The position numbers and the translations under genes are program-made. This document shows positions 33,200-43,500 of a stretch of DNA of 64,000 nucleotides, piece by piece (positions within the stretch are counted from its first letter, which is position 1; the number at the start of each line of letters is the position of its first letter). The notes below the pieces were generated by a model, which saw only the letters and a program-made list of their open reading frames with translations, did not search any database and was not told the DNA's origin. The DNA is from an uncultured Clostridia bacterium (GTDB lineage Bacteria; Bacillota; Clostridia; Christensenellales; Borkfalkiaceae). Location: positions 1 to 64,000 of the forward strand of contig CAKQRE010000001.1 in NCBI GenBank assembly GCA_934271265.1, in the 5' to 3' direction.

Positions 33200-34291
33200 T
33201 TAATTTCCGATATTGCCGAAGTATCCGCCGATGGCGTCCTGTCCTTTACCGCTCAGGTTGGAATCGCCCTTCGCGCCTTCGGTGGCGTTTTGCGACGCGT
33301 CTCCGATATAATCGCCGTAGTCGGTTTTACCGTCGATGATATAATCGTTGCCGTTGTAATCGCCGCCGGCTCCGTTTCCGGTCCCATCGCCGGGCTTACT
33401 GCTCTGATTGCCGGACTGACCGGGTTCGCCGGGATCTCCGGGATCGCCCTGTTCGCCGTCTTCGCCTTCACCTTCGCCTTCACCGTCGCCTTCGTCTCCG
33501 TCTTCGCCTTCTTCCACTTCCTGGAACACTGCGAAGATGGTCAGGTTTTCCGTGACTTCGGTAGCGGTATGCACGGGTTTATCGGACACAAGCATCGCTC
33601 CGTTATAAACGTTTTCTCCGTCGAGAGCGATATACCAGCCGACAAACGCATAACCGTCGTTGGCAACGGCGGTCACTTCCGTTCCGTCCTTTCCGTTTTC
33701 GACGCGCTGGATCTCGCTGCCGACGATCTCTCCGTCGCCTTCGATCTCGTATTGCACGTCGAAGTAAACGGCGGGTTTTTTCGAGATATCATCGATCATG
33801 TCTTTCCCGCTCGAAACGACTTCGTTTGCGGCAAGCGCGCTGACCGTTGTCATGCCGAGACCGGCGATGCCGAGAACGGCTACCGCTACGATCAGAGGAA
33901 CCGAAACGGCAAGTCTGATCAGATCCGCCTTTACGAGACCGAGCGATTTCACGGCGTCTTCGCGCTGTCTTCTCGCGATATAAGAATCGTCGTTTTTAAG
34001 CTCGTTCATCGTGATCATTCTCTCTTCGAGACCGAGCTCGTCGATCCTCGCCGCGACCGCGCTCGAGGTCGGTTTGAATTTACGATAATAAAAAACAGGC
34101 GCGGAGACGGCTGTCCCGAGGATAAAAGGAATCACCGCCAGCCAGAACAATCCGGTTCCTGCCATCCAGAAACAGAAGGCAGTAACGAGCATTGCGGAAA
34201 ACCCGACGAGAAGCCCGCATAACACGGATTTCGTCAAGCCTTCGCGCGCCAGACGTTTGTAGTACTTTTCAAATAATTTTACGGTTTCCAT
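33200..34291 (-). CDS. Membrane protein with InlB-like module and acidic Gly-rich tail, first gene of the MoxR operon
   Basis: 363 aa. Two close N-terminal helices (about 20-45 and 48-68) are followed by a cytosolic segment VAARIDELGLEERMITMNEL and a third helix (about 126-150). The helix pair plus the R-x-D-E-x-x-x-L-x-E-R-x-x-T pattern resembles DUF4175-type proteins that accompany MoxR/VWA genes; this is pattern likeness only. Outside lies one InlB-type repeat (GYAFVGWYIALDGENV, TIFAVFQEV), then a low-complexity tail of Glu/Gly/Asp and Gly-Asp-Pro-Gly repeats (about 265-310) and a Gly/Asn-rich end. Its start has a clear AAAGGAG box. The operator at 34322-34336 lies 30 bases before it, marking it as the first gene of the operon. 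Confidence 0.85.
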   Translation of the reverse strand: METVKLFEKYYKRLAREGLTKSVLCGLLVGFSAMLVTAFCFWMAGTGLFWLAVIPFILGTAVSAPVFYYRKFKPTSSAVAARIDELGLEERMITMNELKNDDSYIARRQREDAVKSLGLVKADLIRLAVSVPLIVAVAVLGIAGLGMTTVSALAANEVVSSGKDMIDDISKKPAVYFDVQYEIEGDGEIVGSEIQRVENGKDGTEVTAVANDGYAFVGWYIALDGENVYNGAMLVSDKPVHTATEVTENLTIFAVFQEVEEGEDGDEGDGEGEGEGEDGEQGDPGDPGEPGQSGNQSSKPGDGTGNGAGGDYNGNDYIIDGKTDYGDYIGDASQNATEGAKGDSNLSGKGQDAIGGYFGNIGN

Positions 34292-34321
34292 AGTCTTTCT
34301 CCTTTCTGTTATTTTGTCAGC

Positions 34322-34370
34322 TTATAGCACCTATAAATACAGTTTATAATATACGTATTTCAGGTTCTAA
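34322..34370 (-). promoter_or_regulatory. Promoter and palindromic operator of the MoxR-VWA operon
   Basis: The core palindrome TTATAGCACCTATAA lies at 34322-34336. On the minus strand TATAAA (34343-34348) is 6 bp upstream of it, with a weak TTAGAA (34365-34370) 16 bases further up. A further TGGTATAAT lies at about 34383-34391. The palindrome would cover the start of transcription, as expected for a repressor site. The leader between operator and ATG is about 30 bases. Confidence 0.65.
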
Positions 34371-34499
34371 TATTTATGATTATACCATTTTTTTTGTGAA
34401 AAGTAAATAGTTTATACATGGGTAATTATAAATAATCTGCCGATTTCCCCAAAAATTCATCTTTGGCGGAAATTGGCAGATCATACGTGTTTTTATGCG

Positions 34500-34535
34500 G
34501 GAAATCCTCCGCGGGAACTCCCGCGGAAGGTTTCC
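34500..34535 (-). terminator. Strong hairpin after the 3081-aa gene
   Basis: A 16-bp, nearly perfect stem (GGAAATCCTCCGCGGG with CCCGCGGAAGGTTTCC, 4-base loop) starts 18 bases past the stop codon. It is very stable but is followed by CGCATAAAAACACG on the minus strand rather than a T-run, so termination may be imperfect or the hairpin may protect the mRNA end. Confidence 0.55.
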
Positions 34536-34553
34536 GTTGTTTCGGTTAAAGGA

Positions 34554-37500
34554 TCAACCCTGATAGTCCCAGACGATCTTCGCGTTGCAGTCTTTTGCCC
34601 AATCGACGTTCCAGAGCTGCGCTACGGCAAACGGTCTTCCCTTGACGTAGATGGTCTGATCGGAAGTCCAACCCGCGAACGAACCGCCTATCAGGGTCGT
34701 TACGGTGGACGGGATCACGATGGACTTGATCTTCGCGCCGTTAAAGGTGTTGGCATAGATCTTCTGCAATCCTTCTTCGAGGATCACGGTCGTGAGATCC
34801 GCGCAATCCTTCACCATGTAAGAATTCAGCTCGACGACCGTACCCGGGATATGAAGAGACGTAATGCCGGAGCCGAGGAAGAGATTGCTCGGTATCACCG
34901 TAGTGCCGGACGGAATGTCGAAGCTCTTCAGCGCGGTACAATACTGGAAGTCGTTCGCACCGAACGTGACCTCGGCGTCTTTCTTGAATACGACGGAAGA
35001 GAGCGAAGCACATTTATCGAATACGTAAGTTCCGAGTTTGATCGTGTCCGCCTGCGCCGTAAACGTTTCGATCCCCGCTTCCGCAAACGCGTATTTATCG
35101 ACATTGGCAACGGAAGAAGGAAGCGCGATACTCTTCAATGCGGTACATCCGCGGAACATCGACGCGGTGATCGTCGTAACGCCTTCGGCGATCGTCACGT
35201 TTGCGAGAGAGGTCGCCTCGTTGAACAGATAGGTACCGCCGTAATCCTTTTTGAGATCGAAGGAAACGATACCGCTGTTCTTGAAGGCATAGTTGCCGAG
35301 GATCCTGACGGAATCCGGAAGAGCGACCGACTTGAGTGCCGGCGTATTCGCAAAGGTGTAGATACCGATCTCTTCGATCTTATCGCCGAGGAAGTTGACA
35401 GTCTTCAGAGCCGTGCACCCGTCAAAGACGTATCCCGAAGAGGACGCCGTGAAGTTGGAAGCGTTGTAATACCCCATTCTCGTGACGTTCGCGGGGATAT
35501 CGATCGTTTCGAGGGAAACGCAATTCTGGAACGCGTACTGTCCGATGATCGTCAGCGTAGAAGGCAGGCTGACCGTTTGGAGGTTTTCGCAATTCTGGAA
35601 AATATACGTGGGAAGAAGATCATACCCTTCTTCGATCGTCGCGGAGCGGAGACCGCTGCCGGTGAACAGATAGGAACCGAGTTCTCTTTCCTCGACGTAT
35701 TTTATCGTGAACGTTTCGAGCGAAGTACAATTCTGGAAGGCATAATTGCCGATCTTGACGACGCTGTCCGGGATCGCAACTTCTTTCAGCGAACCGCAGT
35801 TTCTGAACGCATAGGATCCGATCTCCGTAAGCACCTCGGGAAGAACGATCTTTTCCGCCGAGTGGAAATGGGTGAACGCATAGTTCGGAAGAACGTCCAT
35901 CTCTACCTTCGACAGATCGAGGACTTTGATGTTGCTGCAACCGTTGAACACGTAAGCGGCGATCGTTTTTCCTTCCGGAACGACGAACGTGTCGTTTATA
36001 AACACCTTACCTGCGGGAACGCCGAGAAGAACGTTCTGCGCGGTATAGAGACAATCGTCTTCCGTATAGTAAGCCGGATTAGACGGATCTACGTTGAACG
36101 ACTGCAGGCTGTCCATGCCGCTGAATGCGTTCACGCCGATGGATACGACGTTTGCGGGAATATCGAGAGTCGTGAGAGCGGTGGAAACAAAGCTGTCGCT
36201 TTCAAACACGACGACGGTAGACGGGATATCCAGCTTATTCAGACCGGTGCACCCGAAGAACATGCCGCTCGCAATCTTGCTGAGCTTGGCGTTCAGCGTT
36301 ACCGTTCCGAGATTTTCGCTGTAGCGGAATACGGATTTTCCGAAACTCGTCACGTTGGAAACGTCGAGATATTTCAACCCGGTGTATTCGAACGCATTGT
36401 CGCCGATACTGACGACGTTTGCCGGCATCGTGAGAGCCGTAAGCGATTCGCAGTGCGAAAAAGCGTTTGCGCCGATCGATTTGACCGAATCGGGAAGAAG
36501 GAGAGTTTCGAGAGCCGTCGCATTGGCAAACGTATACTTCTCGATCGTTTCGAGTTTCGAATCCGCGGCAAACGTTACGGACTTGATCGACTGCGTACCG
36601 TAAAACGCATACGGCGCCACCTTGGAAACTCCTTCGAGCGACAGATTCGTAACACCGCTGCCCTCGAACGCACGGGAGAGAAGCTCGGTCGTCGTCTTCG
36701 GCAACGCGTTGCCGGATCCGGCATAACCGTCGTAAACGACAGTCGTGAGTTTCGGACAATTGTAGAACACGAGCGATCCGAGCGCCTCGAGCTTGGCGGG
36801 AAGAATTACCTGCTGCAGGTCTTCGCAGTTTGCGAACTGAGCGGAAGCATTCTTGTACGTGATCGCGGTCGAACTGGAAACGCCGGTCACGAAGGACGCG
36901 TACCCCTTGCTCGGAAGAATCTCTCTCACGGAAAGATATTTCAGATTTGCCGGCAGTTTGATGCTGACAAGTCCGGAACCGTAGAAGGTGTGCGTTCCGA
37001 GGAAGGTAACGGAATCGGGGATCGTGATGCTTCTGAGCGAAGTACATCCGGCAAAAGCGTAACCGTAATAAGGCGTGGAACCCTTCGCGCTCGTCGGCGA
37101 GTTCGGCGTGGCGATCATGGTCAGCGAGGAAGGAAGATTCACTTCGGAAAGGCTCGTGCAGTTTTCAAACGCGTTGCGCTGAATGGTCTTGACCCCGTCC
37201 GGGATCGTGATCGATTTAAGAGAAGTACACCCCTCGAACGCATACTGCGCGATCTCGGTGAGTTTTTTCGTTTCAAACGACACCGAAGTAAGTTCCGTGC
37301 AATCCCGGAACATGTAGTTTCCGAGTTTTGTGACGGACGCGGGAATGGTGATCGAGCTGATCGAGGACCCTTTGAACAGATAAGTGCCGAACGTAGCGAG
37401 TTTGGAGCCTTCCGCAAACGTCACGGAAGCGATCTCACTGTCCGCAAAGGCGTAGTTACCGATCGATGTGACCGTTGCCGGAATCGTGACCGATTTCACG

Positions 37501-40500
37501 CCGCTGTATTGGAACACGTTGGTTCCCAGCGTTTTTACGCCGGAAGGCAGCTCGACCCCGATCAGAGAATCGGTATAACGGAAAGCGTAATTCCCGATCG
37601 TTTCGACTTTTGCGTTGTCCGCAAAGGTGATTTTCGTAAGCGAAGAACAGTTATCGAAAGTATAGGTACCGATCTTCGTCACGTTGGCGGGAACCGTGAT
37701 CTCGGTCAGAGCGAGACAGTTCTGGAACAAATAATCGGGCAGTTCCGTCAGGCTCGCGCAGTTGTTGAACACGACCTCCTGCAGGTTCCAGCAGTTCAGG
37801 AAAGCGTATTTCCCGATCGAACGAATGGTGCTCGGGATCACGACTTTCGTCATGCCCGCCTGCCCCACGAACGCGCGGTCGGAGATCTCCGTCGTTCCTT
37901 CCGGAATCACGAACACGCCGCTGCTTTCGCCTACGATGTAACGGATAGCCGTTTTTGTTTTGTTGTAAAGGATATTATCGTTTTCTTCGATCGTGAAGTT
38001 CTGGTTTTCCTCCGATACGGTAACGGTCTCGATCGAGGCGCAACCTCTGAACACGTTGTCGACGGAAGTAACGTCGGAAGAAAGGTGAACGGACTTCAAC
38101 GCTTTGCACCCGAAGAACAGATCGGTTCCGACCGTAAGTTTCGTAGCCGAAGTCTCGGGGAAGGCAAAGGACGCGATCGCCGTTGCGCGGAAAGCGTAAT
38201 TGCCGATCTTCGTCAGTTCGGAACCTTCCGCAAATACGACCTCGGAAAGTTGCGAACAATACTCGAACGCATTCGTATCGATCGTGGTAACGCTTGCGGG
38301 GATCGTGATCGAAGTGATCGTCGTTTTGGAGAACACAGCCGTACCGATCTTCTCGAGCTTATCCGGAAGAACGATGGACGCGAGTTTCGTACAGCCGCTG
38401 AAAGCCGAACTTTCAATGGACGTAAGCGCGCTGCCCTCTTCGAAGGTCACGCTTTCGAGCTCCGTACAACCATAGAACGAAGAACCGTAGATCGCAGAGG
38501 AAGTCTGGGAAGATTTTCCTCCGAGTCTCGTAACGTTTTTGGGAATAACGATCGAAGTGAGCTTTGTATAACCGAAAGCATAGTATCCGATCTCCGTCAG
38601 TCCCTCGGGCAATGCGATCGAGGTGATACCCGCTTTATAGAAAGCATTGTACCCGATCGTCGTTACGCCCGCCGGGATCGTAAACGACATAAGCGACGAG
38701 CATCCGTAGAACAATCCGCCCGGGATAGCCGCGAGTTTGGAGTTTTCGCCGATCACGACTTCGGAAAGACGGGCAGCGTATTTGAAGGCGTATTCGCCGA
38801 TCGTTTCCACGTTGTCGGGAATGACAACGCGCGTAATCGAGGAAGCATAGCTCGTCTGTCCGGTATATTCGCTCTCGGTACCGCTGACGTCGAACGCGTA
38901 AGAACCGATATAAGTCGTTCTTTCGGGAAGGACGATCTCCGTCAGTTTCTTACAGCCGTAGAACGCCGCATAGCCCGCTCCGGTAGTCGTTCCCGTAGCC
39001 GCCTTTGCGTCCGCGATCGTAAGGGGTTCCGTACCGCCCGCCGCGAACGTGACCGTCTCGAGCGCGCTTGCCATATAGAACGCCTGCGCTTCGATCGTGG
39101 TGACCGTTGCGGGGATCTCGATCTTCCTGAGCCCCGTCGCATAGTAGAACAGGTTTCTCGGAATCGTTGCCAGACCTTCCGGCAGAACGACTTCCGTAAG
39201 ATTTACCGTCTGATAGAACACGTAGGTTCCGATCGTAATATCGTGCGGTTCGCCTTTTTCAAACGTAACGCTCGTAATATTTTTGTTATTATAGAACGCT
39301 TTATCCCACACCTTGGTAACCGTTGCGGGGATCACGATCTTACCGCCGTCGCCGCCGTTCAATATGGGGCAATAGAACAGATCGGTTATAACGCCTGCCG
39401 TCTTCAGGTAAAGAACGCCGCTGACCGTGGCATAATTTTCGTTTCCTTCCGCGATCACGATACGCTCGATCAAGGAACAACCGTTGAATACGTTCATCGA
39501 GACGAGATTACCGTCCGCATTGTATTCGCCCATCTGTTTCAAAGACGCGGGCAGAACGATTTCCGTCAGCTTGCCGTCTGCATTGAAGGCATAATCTCCG
39601 AGCGTTTCGATCCCCTCTTTGATCTCGATCTTCGTCATCGAAGAACAGCTTGCGAAAGCATACGTTCCGGCGCTTCTGAGTCTCGAAGGAAGTATGAGTT
39701 CCGTGATCTTGCTGCAACTTCTGAATGCGGCGTCACCGATCGTAAGTTCCGTTTCTCCGTCTTCGAAGACTACGCTCGTAAGGTTACTGCACCCGTAGAA
39801 CGCATTGTCGCCGATCGTTTTCACCGACGCCGGGATCGTTACCGCCGTAAGCGATTTGTTATCGCGGAATACCCCTTCGCCGATCGCGGTGACCGTGGAC
39901 GGGATCGTATACGCGCCCGCTTTCGTAAGCGGATAGTAAATCAGGTTTTCAACCTTCTTATCGTAAAGAACGCCGGCTTCATCCGCATAATAGTATTGGT
40001 TTGCGGGATCGACCTTCACGCTCTCGATCTTGCTTCCGAACACGCCGGAGATCGCGATCTCGGGCACGTCTTTTCCGAGGGTGACGTATTTGACGTAATA
40101 AGAGGACACGAACGCCGCGGAAGACGAGGACGACGGCGCGGAGCCGAATGCCGCGTTTTCAAACACGATACCGCTGCCCGAACCGGAGCTCAGCACGTTG
40201 ACCGTGACCAGCTTGCTGTTTCCGCCGAAGGCATATTTGCCGAGAGTTTTAAGGTTTTCGGGAAGCGTTACGGAAGTAAGATCCGAACAGCCGTAGAAAG
40301 CCTTTTCCCCGATCGACAGAGGAAGATCGCTCGCTTCTCCCGAGAAGGTGACCTTCTGAAGACCGGTCGAGGAAGCAAACGCGCTCTTGCCGATCGTCTG
40401 GATCTCGCCGGGAACGACGAGTTCTTCGATCTTCTTGCAGCTCTTGAACGCTTCTTCCTGAACGCCGGTAAGCGAACCGCCGAGGATCACTTTACCGCTC

Positions 40501-43500
40501 TTTCCTCTCGGGCAATAGATCACTTCCGTTCCCTGCGCGTTGCAGAGCATTCCGTTATAAACGGTATACGTTCCCTTTGCCGCGCCCACGAATTCGATAT
40601 TTTCGAGATTGCTGCAGGAATCGAGGATCGTGCAGTCGAAATTAAGAGTTTTTGTCGTCTCTTTGGTCTTGCTGTCCGTTTCGGTATACTGACTTGCGGC
40701 AAGAGAAGCGCGAAGGGTCAGTTTTTCGATCTTGCTCGAAGATTTGAATACGCTTGCGGCAAGAGTCAGAACGGGAGATCCGTCGCCTTCGCTGTCCGGC
40801 AGACATTCCACTTCGGTAAGATAAGTACAGCTCGACATCGCCGCGGTGCCGATCTCACCCACGCTTGCGGGAATAACGACTTTTTCGACCTTCGCCTTAT
40901 ACATCGCGTAGCCGGCGATCTCGTTCGTACCTTCCGCAACGGTAAGGTCTCCCTTTTTCCCGAGGGGAACCAGGTATAACGACGTTTTCGAAACTTTGCC
41001 GTCTTCCGTGTAGGTCATGGAGTAAAGCGCGCCGTCCACACCCTTATAACGCGGGGTCGGCTCGTTCCCCGTAGCGTATACTTCGATCGACTGAAGATTG
41101 GACGCTTTCTGGAAGGAACTCGTGCTGACGCCCTGTTCCTGTCCGATATCGATCGCCGCCGTATCGGGGATAGAAACGGATATCAGTTTCGAAACGTCCG
41201 TCAGGATCCCGATGTTCGTGATCGGTTTTTCGTTATACGTGGCGGGGATCTTCGCGGAGATAACGTAAGAAATACCCGGTCCGGACGTAACGATATATCC
41301 GTCTCCCGCGCCGTTCAGAGCATAGGTAAAGATATCTACCCAGTAAGCATATACGGTCACGTCGCCTACGACCGTCCATTTTCCGACGCCATTTCCTTCA
41401 CTGTCGGAATATCTGATACCGGCGCCGTTCGGTTCCGAATACCATCCTCCGAATACTTTCGATTCGTCGGAAGAGGTCGCGACGGGCAATACGTAGTCCA
41501 TTCCGAACGAAACGGTCGCGCTTTCGTTTTCCGTCGTACCGCCGTTCGCGGTATCGAAAGTCACCGTGTAACGTTTGGGCACGAAGCAGGCATACAGGTA
41601 CAGATCCGCGGCTTTCGTGAGTTTTCCGGAAGAGATCTTCTTTCCGTTGTTCTCAGCGCCGTTCGGCACGTTATACCAACCTATGAATTCGTAACCGGCA
41701 TATTCCGCGTCCGGCAGAGAAACGTAGTCTCCCACAGCCGCGTAATCGTTTTCGATCTTAGTTCCTCCGCTCGTATTGTAAACGATCGCATACGCGTTCG
41801 CTTCGGTTTGTTTCTGTCCGCCGATAACGCCGCCGTCAAAGAGGAAATAAACGGTGATCGTGTTGAGCCCTTTCTGCGTAAAGGAAACGTCTGCGCTCGT
41901 AACGCCGGCGGCATAATCCGTCGCGTCTTCGGCGTTGATCTGAACGCGGTATCCCTTCGCCGAACACACGGGGTTCCAGTACACTTTTCCGTTGCGATAT
42001 TCCACATAATCGAGGGTGTATTTCCCGAGCGTGCAAACGTCGGAATACGCCGAATTTGCGGAAGCGGTCTCCCCTTTTGCGCAAACGGATATCGAGAATA
42101 CGGAGGCGGCGGCAAGCTGATCCGTCGTAAGCTGATAGGAATTACCGCTCACTTCCGAGACCGTGCCGTTCACTTTCACGACGTATCCTTTCGCCCCTTC
42201 CACTTCGTTCCAGGTGACGGTATCCCCCGCAACCGTCAGACCGGCGGGCGCGGCAAGCGTCGTTTTACGATAGGAAATCGTCGTAGCGGCAGGGCTGTTA
42301 TACCCTTTCGTCACGGGGTACACGCCGATCTCATAATCGCCGGCGCCGTAGTAGTTCAAAGAATATTTCGTCACGTTGCCAGCGTCGATCTCTTCGCCGT
42401 TTATAGCGACCGTATAAGACATCGCCCCGGCAACCCCGTACCAGACGAGTTCGCCGTTTTCGTTTACCTCGACGCCTTTTACCGATCCGAGCGTTCTGTC
42501 GTATGCGAAGGTTTCGGAAACGGAGTCCATATATCCCTTCGCCGTCGCGCGGACGGTCACGAGAATGCCGCCTGCCGTCATGTCGCAGCCGGAAATATCG
42601 TAATAAGAGGAAGCGCCGTTGTCGAATTCCGTATGGTTATGGTCTTCGTTGCCGCATTTCACCGTAATATAATATTTTTCGGCGTTTTCCACTTTGTTGT
42701 AAGTAAGAATGCCGGCAGGTTCGATCACGTTGAAATCGGAAACTTTCGCAAGCGCCTTATTCTTTTTATAAACGGTCGTCTTTTCGTCGCCGTTGCGGTT
42801 TTCGATCGCGATCTCGTACTCGCCCTCGGCAGCCTTCGCGAAATCGTATTTCCATTCCGTCGTCGAAACGTTGGAAGCGGATTTCTGACCGTCGGGCATG
42901 GTGATCGTTACCGCAAAGTTCTGCGCGCCCGTTCCGATCGCGTTCCAGGAAATTTTATCCTCCGCGACGATCACGCCGGAAACGCCGCCTTTCCATACGG
43001 CGTAAAGAGAGGTGTTTTCTTTTAAAACCTGCCCGTTATACAGACCGCCGAGTTTGCCGGCGTCGGCATAATCGCTCGTATACCAGCCGTCGAATTCCTT
43101 TCCGTCTTTCGCCGCGAGCGCGGGAAGATCGTATAAAACGCCGCCGACCGTCTCTTTTACGGCAACTTTTTCGTCGCCGCTTACAAGCGTGACTTTGAAT
43201 TCCTGCACGTTGCGGTCAACGGAGACGAGTCTCGCGTAAACGGTAACATCTTCTCTTACGGGAGAGGCAAAATTATACGCCTCGTCATAACTTTCGGAGG
43301 TATACCACCCGATGAATTTCTTCGCTTCCGTCGAAGCGGGATCTTCGGGCTTGCCGACGGTTTTTCCGTTGATCACGGCAACTTCTTCCGTCTTTCCCTC
43401 TATATTGAAAGTGACCTTACGCTCGATTTTCTGAAGGAAAACGTAGTGTTTCCCCTGCCATGTCATCGAAAGCTCGTCTCCGGCGATGCTTGCCGTAACG

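Noticed and set aside
33145..33203. Possible internal promoter (TTAACA...TTATAC) before moxR
   Set aside because: The -35 overlaps the upstream stop codon and the match is weak; the region is AT-rich enough to give this by chance.
34473..40979. Open frame of 2168 codons on the plus strand
   Set aside because: It lies antisense to the 3081-aa LRR gene. The repetitive sequence of the true gene lacks antisense stops; the product is Arg/Asp/His/Phe-rich without a family, signal or ribosome binding site.
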